A DNA stretch of 64,000 bases from Thecaphora thlaspeos (GCA_900291925.1 UWYS01000013.1:698369-762368); one strand, 5' to 3'. Positions 43,441 to 55,025 are shown, counted from the stretch's first letter. Notes: generated by a model not told the origin, from the sequence alone. Program-made: numbers and translations.

Positions 43441-45270
43441 TCACTTGCTGGCAAACTGCTTCTCAGTGCTCTCGCCGCCCGACGCCTTGTACGAGATGTT
43501 GCTGATGGTCCCGAGCAGGCTGTCCACGTACTCGGCGCCCGACCATTTCTGGTGCGTCAGCACGTCGCAGCCGATATCGCGCTCCTTGCGCTGCACCAGC
43601 TCGACATACGCCTTCATGCCCTCCTGAGCGAAGCCACGCGCAAACAGGTCCGAGATGTAGGCGTTCGAGTGCAGGCCGCCCAGCGTGATGAACTGCCAGA
43701 CGAAGCCCAGCTTGCCCAGGTCCCAGACGTAGCTCTTCATCTGCTCCGTGCTCAGCTTGGCCGCGTCCCAGTTGAACGACGGCGACAGGTTGTAGGCAAG
43801 CCACTGCTGCGGCCGCGCCGCCTTGACGCCCTCGGCGAACTCCTTGGCCTGCGCCAGGATCGGCGACTTTGTCTCCATCCAAAGCAGGTCGGCGTAAGGG
43901 CCAAAGGCGATGCCGCGGTTGATGGCGCACTGCGTGCCGCCCTGGTAGCGGTAGTAGCCCTCGCGCGTTCGCGCCGCGTCCCAGTCCCAGAAGATCTCGA
44001 CGCCGTGCTTCTTGGCGATCGCCCTCGCCTTGGAGTGGGGCTGGTGGTGAGCCTCCTTGAGGAAGGCCGACGCCTTGTCCTTGCCGCCCTTCTTCTCGAG
44101 CGCCTTGGCGACCGCATCCGTGTAGAGCGACAGGCCGGCCCGTTTGAGCCAGTCGTCCTCGATAGCCTGGAGCTCGGCGCCACTCTTACCCTCGCGCTCA
44201 GCGCGGAAGAGGACGTCGACCATCGGCTCGAGGTCCGGGTTCGTCGAGCCGATGATGAAGGCGTGGTCGCGCTCGTCGACGTTGCTCGTGATTAGCGTGG
44301 CAGCCTCCGAGTCGGTACGCGCGACGACGAGGTTGTCGACGCCCATGATGTCGTACTGGAGACGGATGGCAATCAGACGGTTGATGTGCTCCTGAATCGG
44401 GACGAGCACCTTGCCGGCCATGTGGCCGCACTTTTTCGTGCCGGGCGCCTGGTCCTCGATGTGGATGCCGGCGGCGCCCTTCTCGACAAAGAGCTTCGTG
44501 AGCTTCATGACGGCTGTCAGGCCACCGTGGCCGGTGTCAGCGTCGGCGACAATGGGGCGGAGGTAGTCGATCGGCGGCTGCTTTGCGCGCTGCTCGGGGC
44601 TGAGGGCGGTCCTGGCCTCGCGCTGCTTGCGGTCATGGAAGAGCTGGGCCATGAAGAGGTGCTCGACCTTGTTGGGCACGGTGTTGTACGGGTAGTCGGC
44701 AAGATCCGGGCCGGGCTCGTTTGTGCTAGAGGCTGTGCTCGACGACTGCCAGCCCGAGACGTAGACCGTCTCGAGGTACTTTGCCATCTGCGTCACCTGA
44801 ACGGGGTCGAGGGCACCGTAGGTGTGCGACGTCGTGCCGTTGGCGGCGTGTTTCTTGAGGCTGGCGTAGAGCTTCTTGGCCTGGACGTTGGAGAGGTACT
44901 CCTGCTGGACGGTGCCGCGCTTCGAGACGACCTGCTCGGCCGTGTAGGGCCTCGAGACGTTGGCGAAGCGGGGGTCCTGTCCGGCGAAACGGGCGTAGAG
45001 AAAGGGGCAAGCAGCGGGTGGTCGGTGTTGTCAGCATTCTGAGCGACGTTTGCGCTTTGCTGCCTTCTGCCTGTCTGTGCCTACGAGGCCAGCTCAGACT
45101 GTTCGCGGGACTGCCGCGTGATGCAAGCCGCTCACAGAGCATATAGCATACGACAGCAGCTCGGTCGAAGGAGTTGTCAGAGAGCTTCGGGGCCTAGTCA
45201 AACTCACCTTCCACCACTTCTTAACGGCCTCGACCTCCTGCTGGAAAGCTTGTCCTTCCTTGTCGGACAT
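43441..45270 (-). CDS. ICL1: Isocitrate lyase
   Basis: Exon 1 is 45208-45270 (21 codons, [20 protein letters not shown]) and exon 2 43441-44976, giving 532 residues, typical for fungal ICL. Intron GTGAGT...GGACAG. Signatures: '[20 protein letters not shown]', '[20 protein letters not shown]', the catalytic loop '[13 protein letters not shown]' with the nucleophilic Cys, '[15 protein letters not shown]' and '[13 protein letters not shown]'. It splits isocitrate into succinate and glyoxylate for growth on C2 compounds and fatty acids. The C-terminus ends EKQFASK with no canonical SKL-type PTS1, so its location is open. Upstream lies a long intergenic region (about 1.4 kb) suited to carbon-source control. 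Confidence 0.96.
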
Positions 45271-46702
45271 GATGATGACGATGCTGGGGGTTCTTGTCTG
45301 ATGGATCGATTGTTGAGGGCTTCTTCCTAGGCCGGCTGTATGCGAGGATACTCGTTGGCTGTGATAGAGAGAAGGTGGAGAAGAGGCGTTTGTCGGTTCG
45401 GTGGCGACGAGGGAAGAGGTTCGGGAGGGAGGTTCGCAAGGGCAAGGCTGGCAAGGCGAGGGATGTCCTTTATAGAATCGATCGCCCCGGATCGTCAGAC
45501 GGGCCAGAGCGGCATCGAGGCTGAGGAGGCATGGACAAGCGGAGTAGGCGGGGTAAGAGGTCCCTCGGCGGCCTGCTAGCCTGCTGGCTGCTGTCACGCC
45601 GCTTTCGATTTCACGACCCTTGCCTCCCCTCTCCCTTTGGCCCTCACGAGCTCACCAAGGCCGGCGAGAGCGGCGCCGACCCCGACCAAGAGCCATCGGC
45701 CGGACCGGCCTGCGCTGGGCGTTCGGCGCGCATGAGTCACCGGGCTCTGTCCGACGCTTGGAGCTGCAGAGCAGGAAGCTCAGAAGGTTTGTATTCACGA
45801 TCCGAGGGGGCTAGGCCGCAGCACCGGCCCATGGACAGTCTGGCTAGCGCAGGGTCCGATCCCCCCGGACAGCGCAGGCGGCTCTCACGCTCCCTCTCCC
45901 CTTTTCCCTCTCTGCCTCGAACCAAGATACTTTGAGCTTCCTCGGCCAAAAGCGGGCTTCCTCCGCCTTTGCCCTTCTCGCGAGCAGGCCGTCGTCCCAT
46001 CGGCCCTGCCGCCAGCCAGCCAGCCAGCCAGCCAACGTCATCTGCTCCGCACATGCTCCTCTGGAGGGGCAGAGAGAGCCTCGACCTTGAAAGCCGCCTC
46101 GCTGCATTCAAATATTCAATGTGTGTGGGGCAAAGTCGACGTCAGGTCCCGCAGGCTCGTCCTCTTGCCGCTCGTTGCGCTTAACCTCCCTGCCACTTGC
46201 TGGGCTCAGCGTCGCCATCTCGTCGGTGGCGACTCCCGATCGAAAGTTTCTGGCCTTGCCCGGTCTAGGAGCAGGGAACGGTCGGCGTGTCCCGAGGCTC
46301 TGGCGTAACTGCAGAGGGGCACGCCGCCCGGCACGCCGCCCGGCACGCTGGCAGCTGTCACAGCGCGTGAGGAGGCAGCAGAGAGGGACGTGAAATGTCG
46401 AGGGAAACGGCCCAGCCTCAGCAGGGATCCGCCTTCACGTCCGCCACGGCCGGATCAAGCGGAACTAGCATCGAGGCACAGCGCTCGCACCGGAACCCAA
46501 GTCTCCATCGTTGACCAGAGCGTCTTCCGAGTGCCGAGAACGCCTGCAGCCTGCGAGGACTCTTTGGCCGAGGCTGGCCCCTTCGCTCGCACGGCAGGCA
46601 TTACAGGCTCAGATTGTGGGGGGCCTTGGCGTATCGCCACGATATTCCACCATTCTCTTCTTTCCCCGCTTGGCACCTTTGCACGAGGACACGCATCATA
46701 CG
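45271..46702. other. Long divergent intergenic region, ICL1 to TSR3
   Basis: About 1.4 kb with no recognised gene. A CAGC tetranucleotide repeat lies at about 46012-46034, and cggcacgccgcc is doubled near 46320-46345. Presumably contains the ICL1 and TSR3 promoters. Confidence 0.4.
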
Positions 46703-48141
46703 ATGGGCAAGTCAGCGCCATCATCACGGGGCGGATCCAGCCGCGCGAGGGGTCGAGGCAGAGGCGGGGCTAGCCTCGCCGCACGCCACGCCTCCACCAT
46801 GATGTACGATGGCGGCAGCTGGAGGCCCGACAGCGCCATCGACGGAGCGGTGGCAGATTTGAGCGGCGAGCAAGACGAATCTAGCAGCGAAGTTAGCGAT
46901 GACACTGAGGATGATGACGAGGAGGACGAGGATGAAGCTACAAGCCCAAAGCAAGCCAGGAAACAAAGCCCCTCGGATGATGAAGAAGACGAGGAAGGCG
47001 ATGACGAGACAGGCATAGACGGCGGAAGCGACGTCCAGTCAATAGAGATGCCAGTCGCTATGTGGGTGAGTGGAGCGTTGTGCAAGGAGAGCACTGGGCA
47101 AGGTCAGTGGGGACACGAAAGTCTGACACATCTTGCCCTCTCTTCGACTTTGCGCAAAGGCAGGACTTTAACCACTGCGACCCGAAGCGTTGCAGCGGCA
47201 AGAAGCTCTCTAGGCTAGGCCTGATCAAGGAGCTCAGAGTCGGGCAAAAGTTCAGAGGGGTCGTCTTGACGTGAGTCTTTCCCCGCCCGGTAGCTCGTGC
47301 GCCCATCGCAGTCGGACGGACCTCGAGCTGACTGCTGGCCAGGCCTCTCGCGCCAACTGACCTTCTCCGCACCGCAGGCCGAACGCAACGCAGACACTTT
47401 CGCCAGCGGATGCCGATATCATACGGGAGAACGGCGTGGCCGTGGTGGAGTGCAGCTGGGCAAGGCTGGACGAGGTGCCGTTTGGCAAGCTCAAGAGCCC
47501 GCACGAGCGACTGCGTGAGTTGGAAGAGGCGTATGTGTATGCCCGTCTCAGCTTTTGCGCGAAGAGGTGAACGCTGAACAGCAGTCGTTTCAACGCGTCC
47601 CCGTGTGAACGTTGACAGTTCCACACATGATTGCGACCAATCCGGTCAACTATGGCAAGCCGATGAAGCTGAACTGCGTCGAAGCCGTAAGTCGGTTCCG
47701 CACCTCCCCTCCTCTTGCCGTCGATTGTAGGCCTAACGTCTCACTTCTCTCTGCCATCCTCTCTCTCTCTCTCTCTCTCTCTCCCTACAGCTCGCCGCCG
47801 CCTTCTACGTCTGCTCTTTCTCCGCACAGGGCCGTCTGCTCCTGTCCAAGTTCGGCTGGGGCGAGCACTTCCCACACATCAACGCTCGCTGGATCCAGGC
47901 CTACCAGAACTGTACGAGTGCCAAGGAGGTCGACGACCTGGCGCGGAAGATGGTCGAGGAGGAGAGGCAGGAGAAGGAGGCGGACAAGAAGGCCTTCAAG
48001 GAGAGCGGTGGGATCCAGGGCAGCCTCGAGCGCGATGTGCTGGCCTCGTTCGAGGACGATGAAAGCCAAGAGGACGAGGCGGAAGCGGAAAAGAAGGCGC
48101 TCGACGAAGACTTTTCCAAGGTGGTCAGGATCACCTCGTGA
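46703..48141 (+). CDS. TSR3: 18S rRNA aminocarboxypropyltransferase Tsr3
   Basis: Five exons, 46703-47065, 47164-47270, 47378-47514, 47619-47686 and 47791-48141, give 341 residues. The N-terminus is low-complexity with an acidic stretch. Core motifs: 'MWDFNHCDPKRCSGKKLSRL' (RLI-type), 'FRGVVLTPNATQTLSPAD', 'VVECSWARLDEVPF', 'LPHMIATNPVNYGKPMKLNC', 'EALAAAFYVCSF' and 'LLSKFGWGEHFPHIN'. The C-terminal tail is charged coiled-coil. Tsr3 adds the acp group from S-adenosylmethionine to the hypermodified pseudouridine of helix 31 of 18S rRNA in cytoplasmic 40S precursors. The intron before exon 5 ends with a long CT tract (about 47759-47783). Confidence 0.93.
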
Positions 48142-49002
48142 GAGGTAGAGCGCCTCGCCTTCGTCCTTGCTCGTCCTCTGTCCGCTGCTGCGCCCCTTGT
48201 GTATTTATATCGCAAGCTCATCTGCACCATCCTATCATTCACTGCCAAGAATAATCAGTCTGGCATAGCTTCGACGGAAGCAAGAACCGCCCCCGGAATG
48301 GCTGCTAGGTCCGCGGTGCCGGACTCTACAGCTTCGGACGGCGGTACCGCTGGACTGCAGTCTCGCGTCGGCGCTTCAGCGCCATCGAGTACAACGTACG
48401 CTGATCGCGCGGCGCAGACGCAGCGCTCATGGTGCCTGCACGACCTTGTGCTTTGACGGATAGCGCGGACCGTTCGTGGTGGCCGATCCGCCGATAGGAT
48501 CCGTTGGCAGGCGGCGGGCGCTCCACACGCGCGGAACACAAAAAAAACCCCAGAGCGAGTTACTCTGGTGCTCGATGGAAAGGGCGTTCGCCAGTTAGCC
48601 AGGAGGTCGCTGTCACGAAACTTTCGGCTTGTTCCGAACGGTTGCGCGGTAAGGTTGCAAGGTAGCATCCGACAGCGAGCGCAGACGCATGGCTCAAGTC
48701 GCGCCACGCCGACCCAGAGAGCGTTGCAGCCTTCTCCTTTTGTGAGTCATCGCGGTGCGCTCCATCGCGGTGGCTGTACATCAACGACGGCGCCACGTCT
48801 CTTCCCTTAGGGCAAGAGGACAGCAGCGGAGACGTTGACCGCTCGTGTGGAGAGCTTAAAGAGAGGCGGCTGTCTGGCGTTTTTGGTATGGTGCCGGCGT
48901 GCAATGAGAGGCAAAGACCCTCGACCTCCGCTCCGTTGCCGTGTCCGCATGCCGCTTGTCGGAGGAGGCAAGCAAGCAGGGCTTTCGGTGGCCGTTCGTC
49001 TA
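48142..49002. other. Intergenic, TSR3 to transposon
   Basis: 3' flank of TSR3, then about 700 bp where overlapping frames on both strands carry no recognisable domain. Confidence 0.4.
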
Positions 49003-51212
49003 ACGCGTTTCCCTGGGAATCCGGCCTAAAGATCTACTTGTCGGCCTCCCTCACCACCACCACCCTTGCTGTCACTGCTACACCATCTGCACTCTATCAA
49101 GCACACCAGACAAGCACTGCAATCAGTTCAACACTTGCTCCAAATAGTACATGTTCAGCTTTGCTTACCTGGTCCAGAACTGCTGCCAAATGGGTTGGGG
49201 AAGAGGAGCTAGGGGTCATACAAGGTGAGAGAGCTTGGTCCAGCAGAAGCAGTATCAACAGCAAGTTGGGGTGGTGCTGGCAGTGGCTCTGCAGGCTCAG
49301 CAGGTGCTGGAGGGGGTGGTTGTGCAACATCAGCCGCTTTGGCTTTGCCCTTTGCCTTGCTTGATGCTGCCTTCCTTGCCGTCTTCTTTGTTGGTGTTGC
49401 AGCATCTGCCTTGCTGGCCTTCTTGGTGGCTGCTCACTCTTGTTCCTCCTTCCTCTGCTGCTCTGCAATGTCCATTGCAACTCTCTCTTCCCACAGGTGC
49501 TCTCCTGTTGCTCAGCTGATCATGGTGTCCTTGCTGATGTAGCAATGGTTGCCCACCTCAAAGGTTGTCTTGAGTGGTGACTTGCTGCATTGCTCCTTCT
49601 CTTGGACCAGCTTGCAGCCATGGAACAACTTGTCAAACCCCTTCTGCAGCTTGCAGCAAATGCAGCTCCTCTCTCTCTTGTCTGTGCTGTGCTTATAGTT
49701 GTTGAGGAGGGCTTCAAAGTGCTGTGGCTTCCTTGGAGTATCAAAGAAGGGCTCCTGGGCAGGCAGCAGCATCTCTTGGCAAGGTGGCTTGTAGCCTGGG
49801 AGTGTCAAGAGGACCTTCTCAGGGGAGGGTGGCACTGTCAGACCCACATTTGAAAAAGCCTTGCATACTGCAGCATCCTTGATCTTGCTGTGGGCCTTGG
49901 TATAGAACTGAGCAAAGTGGATGTAGTCAACCTTCTTTGTGCCACCAAGAGCGGCAACCTGGTGGCCATAGCTGTCCTTGATGGGGCCAAAGATGCTGGT
50001 ATCAAGAGGCTGGATAATGTGGGTGGTGTGAGCTGGAAAGCAGACTGGCATGATGCAGTGCTTCTAGCGCTGGTTGCAGAAGACAACAGAGACATGCAAG
50101 GCATGTCCATCAAGGAGCAGCAGCTGCCACTCACCCTTTTGAGCCCCAGTTGGCTTGGTTTATGGCTCAAAGACCTGCTGAAGCCACTTGAGCGCCAAAT
50201 CATTGCTTGTCCAGCCCTTTGGCAAGACAGAAAAGTGCCAGTTGGGGCCCAGTCCCTCCATCCTCCTGTGATCTCCAAGCTGGTGCCATGTGCCTTTCCA
50301 GATCACAAGCGGGTCAAGAAAGAGGCTGCTAGAGCCAATGCACTTGACAACAGTGGTGGACTCATGGTTGTCTGGATGGACATGGAAGGCATTCTTCTTC
50401 TCAACAGGGAAAATGACCTTCTGATGTCTGCTGAACCCCATGATGATGCCAGTCTTGTCCATGTTGTAGATCTGGTATTGTGCAATGTTGTACTGGCTGA
50501 TGGTGCAGGAAAAGTTGGCATAGAAGCAGCTGAGGTTGTTGAATGAGGCACCATCCATGTGCTGATTCTTTAGAGCTTGGTTGTACTTGCTCTGAAGCTG
50601 TGGGTGGCACTCAAGGTAGTGCTGCACCCAGTTCTTGCCCAGCTCCCTCACCTGACAGTGGCCACCAGTTTCTACAGGCAATTGCAGTGTTCCAGCATAC
50701 TCCTGGACCATTGCTGGGGTGAGGGGGAAGCCTTGATTGGCACAGCGCTCAATGTGGGTGGCAAGAGCAGCCTTGGCAGCTGGTGAGAGGGCCTGCTGTG
50801 CCCTGTGGGCAGCAGTCTTTGGCAGGGTGCCATGCTGGTGGTCTTGCAGTGTCAACTTTGGCATGCCAATGGCCTTGGCTTCCGCAGACAAGCTCTTGTA
50901 CACCCCTTTGGACAGATCTCAGAGCGCCTGAGCCATTGCAATCTCCCTTGCCTGGTGATTCTTGACCACCTCCTTTCTGACTGCTTGTTGGTGTGCTGGA
51001 AGGACTGTCTGTAGCATCATGGCATCTGATGGAGAGTGAGAGGTGCATAGACAGGGTGCTGGAAGTACAGAGGTGCTGTTGTGCTGTTCCAGAGAGCAAA
51101 ATTTAGTGCAGGTGGTGTAGCAGTGATGGCAAGGGTGGTGGTGGTGAGGAAGGCCAATGAGTAAATTTTTTGGCCAGATTCCTAGGGAGGCCAGATTCCC
51201 AGGGAGACACAT
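49003..51212 (-). mobile_element. Pogo-like DNA transposon, copy 1 (2.2 kb)
   Basis: Flanked by TA at 49001-49002 and 51213-51214 (Tc1/mariner/pogo-type target duplication). The terminal inverted repeats read, outside in, acgcgtttccctgggaatcc on the left and atgtgtctccctgggaatct on the right (reverse complement of 51212 inward), continuing GGCC on both. Differences at the tip are CG to TG/CA changes. A second partial right end (tggccagattcctagggagg) sits immediately inside. The element is less GC-rich than its surroundings and contains one transposase frame on the minus strand. Confidence 0.85.
49512..51020 (-). pseudogene. Pogo-like transposase (CENP-B HTH plus DDE), three nonsense codons
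   Basis: One frame of about 500 codons is broken by TGA (after AQAL, about 50919), TAA (after QQVFEP, about 50160) and TAG (after FCNQR, about 50066). The N-terminal part has HTH-like helices and the CENP-B-type 'CANQGFPLTPAMVQEYAG'. The catalytic part has 'YQIYNMDKTGIIMG' (first Asp), 'WQLLLLDGHALHVS' (second Asp) and 'FPAHTTHIIQPLD' (third Asp), the pogo/Fot1 DDD triad. The C-terminal part is Lys/Cys-rich. Without readthrough no active protein is made. Compared with copy 2, the TAG aligns with a Trp codon and the TGA is consistent with CGA to TGA. Confidence 0.85.
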
Positions 51213-51214
51213 TA

Positions 51215-52847
51215 ACGTGTTTCCCTGGGAATTGGGCCTTGCTGGGAAGCTGGCAGATTTTTTTTCCACCTCCCTTTTCTACCACCATCTCCTCACCACC
51301 ATGGCACACCATCTCTCTCATTGATGACCATCTCCTCCTGTATTGTTATTTCCTCTCTCTAACTCCACTGTTGCCAAAGTGATCTTCACTGCTCTTCTGC
51401 TGTCATGCTGTGCCACACAGTCCTACTGTCACACTGCCAAGCCATCTGCAAAGAGGCAGCAAAGCTTGACAAGAAGCGGGAGACTGCTATGATGGAGGCC
51501 TTGCAGGGCCTTTCTTCTGGCAAGTACCATACCCTTGTCCAAGCAGCCAGAGCCACTGGTGTCCCAAGATCAACACTGTGGACCCAGCAGCAGGGCATCA
51601 AGCCAAGGCAAACAGTCCACGGCTTGCAGCAGGCCCTCTTGCTGGCTGCAGAAGCTGCCCTTGCTCTCCATATTGAGCGCTGTGCCAACCAGGGCTTCCT
51701 GCTCATGCCAACAATGGTCTGCAAGTATGCAGGTACCATTGTTGGCACCTGTTGAAGCTGACAGCTGCCACAGAGTGACCATGCTGGGCAAGAATTGGGT
51801 CTCAGCCTTCCTCTTGCAGCACCTGTCACTCCAGAGCAAGTACAACCAAGCCCTTGAGTGGCTTGAGAGGGTCTTTGAGTCAGCAACAAAGCTGACAGGC
51901 ACACAAGCTGGTAAATGATGCCACCTCCTCCTCAACAGCCATGCCTTGCATGTGTCTCTCAACTTCTGCAACAAGTGCTGGGCACTTTGGATTGTGCTGG
52001 TCTGCTTCCCTGTCCATGCTACCCACATCATCCAGCCCCTTGACATTGGCATCTTTGGTCCAATCAAGAGCAATTACAGCTGCTAGGTTGCAGCAATTGG
52101 AGGGAACAAGAAGGTGGACCAGCTTCTGTTTGCCAAGTTCTATGCAGAGGCTCACAATGCCATCAGCAAGACCACCATCCAAGAGGCCTTTGCCAATGTT
52201 GGCCTCACAGTGCTGCCAAACCCCAACAAGGTGCTCTTGCAACACTCCCTGGATACAAGCCAGCATGCCTGCAGACACCACCACAAGCCATTGAGGGAGC
52301 CTACATTGAGACACTGACAACTCTGCATTGCTTTGACCACCTCCTGTGCAAACTGCAGGGCAGCACAGACAAGAGAAAGGGCAGCCTTGTCCAGCACAAG
52401 TTGCTCAAGGCAGCCAAGACTTGGCATCATGCAGCCAAGCTTGCCAACAAGAAGAAGTGTCACAGTGCCTCACTGCTCAAGACCATCACCAAGCCAGGTG
52501 ACTTGCCACTACATCTGCAAGGACCAGATGATTGGCAGGGCCATGGGAGAGTGGCTCACCACCCATTGAGACTGCCAAGCCACCCACAATGACCAACTCA
52601 CTTGCACTGGATCCCTTCTTGCCCGGGCTAAGCAGTCTTGAGGCCTACAACATCCCCCTGATCTTCTGTGACCCCTATGGCAGCTGTGGAGGACTTGCCA
52701 AGGCAGACTAGTTGTGCATTGCATGTAGTTGTACTTGAAACATAGTGTATTGCCTTTTTGGTGTGGTCATCAACACGAGAGATGGTGTGCCATGGTGGTG
52801 AGGAAATGGTGGTAGTAAAGGGAGGACAGGTTCCCAAGGAGACGTGT
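51215..52847 (+). mobile_element. Pogo-like DNA transposon, copy 2 (1.6 kb, deleted), opposite orientation
   Basis: Begins right after the TA that ends copy 1 and is followed by TA at 52848-52849. The ends read acgtgtttccctgggaattg (left) and, reverse-complemented, acacgtctccttgggaacct (right). The two elements thus share a single TA and point away from each other. The right end lies 38 bp from the stop codon of the SET gene. Confidence 0.8.
51399..52620 (+). pseudogene. Pogo-like transposase, internally deleted copy
   Basis: Fragments match copy 1 on the opposite strand: 'HIERCANQGFLLMPTMV', a frame change near 51755, 'LGKNWVSAFLLQHLSLQSKY', then NQAL joined directly to 'EWLERVFESATKLTG'. 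Copy 1 has about 140 codons between these points, including the first catalytic Asp, so this copy lost them, perhaps through the shared AL codons. Later pieces are 'CFPVHATHIIQPLDIGIFGP', an in-frame TAG where copy 1 has Gln (about 52084), and 'AFANVGLTVLPNPNKVLL'. Confidence 0.8.
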
Positions 52848-52885
52848 TATCCCTATCCTCCTGAACCCACGCACACAACCGCCGT

Positions 52886-53655
52886 CTAGACGCGTTCATT
52901 ACGCTTGAACAACTGCTCCACCTCGCGCTCCTTTTCCTCCTCGCTGGCACTACCAGACTGGATCTGCTCCACCTTGAGACGGAGGATGTGCGGATTGATC
53001 AAGTACCTTGCCAACGTCGAGGCGGGAATGTGCGAGGCCCCTCGAATCGTACCGAGACACTGAGCGCCGCAGTTGCAGCTGCAGTCAAAAGGTTGCGACA
53101 TGGACCATTCTGTGCTTGGATAGACTGATTGGTCGCGGGGGAGTGAGGGGGTTAAGAAGAGCAGGGTGGGTCGGGGTGTTAGGTCGTTGCTTCACATGGT
53201 ACGGGATGGAAGGCCGAGAAAAAGCGAGGAGGACATCATGGAGGAGAGGAAAGACGACGTGGACAACGGCGCGGACGACACCTACAGAAAGTCAACGTAT
53301 CTCCCTTCTTGATATCCTTTTCCGCCACGGCCTTCCACTCTGTCCTGTCGCCCGACACTTCGAAGCGGACGTTAGGTTCGCAGCCGTGGTTGCAGTAAAG
53401 CAGGTCACTGTTGAGTTCGATATGGGAATCCTTGCCGACCTGAACGGTGCTGTAGGACGGGGCAGAGGCCGACGAGACGTGCGGTGCGAACGTGGTGAGC
53501 GTCTCGTTCCTCTTGAGTGAGACGAGAGAGATCAGGTGCGAGTTGTACGATCCGTTGGCGAACTCGACCCGGATCAGAGACGGATGTGTGGGCGTGTGGG
53601 ACTCGGCTGCTGCGAACCCGTCGCCCGCGGTGTGGCCTGTGTAGACGGTCGTCAT
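52886..53655 (-). CDS. Small SET-domain protein with post-SET cysteines
   Basis: Exon 1 53286-53655 and exon 2 52886-53124 give 202 residues. The intron is GTAGGT...ATCAG and splicing restores 'TLTFFYPSTEWSMSQPFDC'. Signatures are 'DLLYCNHGCEPNVRFEV' (SET NHxCxPN motif) and 'WKAVAEKDIKKGDTL', then the post-SET 'CSCNCGAQCLGTIRG'. This is a compact family known from fungi with only the C-terminal SET half and post-SET; the methyltransferase substrate is unknown. The C-terminus ends in a charged helix (SASEEEKEREVEQLFKRN). The gene stops 38 bp from a transposon end, so its terminator region may be altered. Confidence 0.8.
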
Positions 53656-54038
53656 GCTGCGTGCAAGGGGTCTGTACGGGAGGGGGCAAAAGAAGGGCGT
53701 CTATGAGTGCTGGTGTCGGCGGTGGTAGGAGGAGGAGAAGAAGAAGAAGAAGAAAGAGGACGAGGGAAGAGGAAAGGGTTAAGAATGGGAGGAAGATGTA
53801 GAGTGTACCCGGCCGCCAGTCGGTCCACGTCTGCGCTCTGCTTGCGCCGGTCCCGGCCGCTGTCGGGCGGGCGGGCTTCCCTCGCCTTCCTAGCTGGCTG
53901 CCTGGCTGCCAGCCTGCCTTTCCATGAGAAGGAAAGGCGACGGGCAGGTGAACATGGAGCGCGTGAAATCCGCCAGCCCATCCCTTGACTCCTGCGCACA
54001 GCCTCTGGATGGCTGTGCTTGGCATGACGAGGTTTGGT

Positions 54039-54040
<2 letters not shown>

Positions 54041-54083
<43 letters not shown>
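54041..54083. repeat. 43-nt poly-C homopolymer
   Basis: An uninterrupted run of C (G on the other strand), about 390 bp upstream of the SET gene start. Exact length may be unreliable in sequencing. Confidence 0.9.
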
Positions 54084-54085
<2 letters not shown>

Positions 54086-54807
54086 GCACTCCGTCCGCCC
54101 TATCCGCACAGCAGCTTGCCTTGCCTTGCTGTTGCGTGCAAACCCCGACCCGCCGTCGTGCAGGATGCGGGCACGGTGTAATGTGTGCGATCAAATTAGA
54201 TGGGACGTGTGCGGTTGAACGTCAAGGCCGACGCTTGAAGTGGTCTGAGCTGGACGCGAGCACGCTGCATGTATGTAGGCCAAGGTTTTGGACCGCATGA
54301 TGGCTTGCAATTTGTCGATGAGGGAGGGGTGCGGTCGGAAGGGTAGAAGAGAGACGACGGAAGAGGCAAGAGGCAAGAGGAAAAGAGGAAAAGAGGAAAA
54401 AAGGGGAATCGCAGAGATGATGGCGCTCAAGGTGAGGCGTCGTTGTCGCCCTGGCCTATACGTCGCTTTTCTCTCCTCTGCCAGAGTCAGTCGGTTCACA
54501 ACGACGGCGGAATGAGCGACGAGCATCCAGGATGGTGGTAGATGTTCAACTGCTGTGAAAGAGACAGAGCCCCAGCCCATACAGGGTTAGTACCGCGGTC
54601 TGTGTCTTTTCTCGTATCACAGATTAATCAATGAACGAGGAAGAAGGGTTGACAGGACATAGGCGCCCTCACGGCTTGTTGGTCTTGTACAAAGCGCGCT
54701 AAACGTGCCAAACGACTCGATTGGTGCTGCTACGAGGTGACGAGGATGTCTGTGTGTACGGTACATGGCCTTTTCAGAGAGAGAAAAAGGCGAGGGAATG
54801 GAGCGAT

Positions 54808-54935
54808 TGGGTTGAGGGTTGAGGGTTGAGGGTCGAGGGTTGAGGGTCGAGGGTTGAGGGTCGAGGGTTGAGGGTCGAGGGTTGAGGGTCGAGGTGAGGG
54901 CTGAGGTTGAGGGCTGAGGGTTGAGGGTTGAGGGC

Positions 54936-54967
<32 letters not shown>

Positions 54968-55025
54968 GGTCGAGGGTTGAGGGTCGAGGGTTGAGGGCTG
55001 AGGGTTGAGGGTTGAGGGTCGAGGG
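54808..55025. repeat. Heptamer minisatellite GGG(T/C)(T/C)GA
   Basis: About 31 units of GGGTTGA with GGGTCGA and GGGCTGA variants, arranged in a higher-order alternation, with one slipped stretch near 54892-54905. It is G-rich on the plus strand and resembles, but is not, the TTAGGG telomere unit. Confidence 0.9.

Noticed and set aside
48255..48707. 150-codon minus-strand frame downstream of TSR3
   Set aside because: Cys/Arg-rich with no recognised domain, no codon bias and no splice-consistent neighbours.
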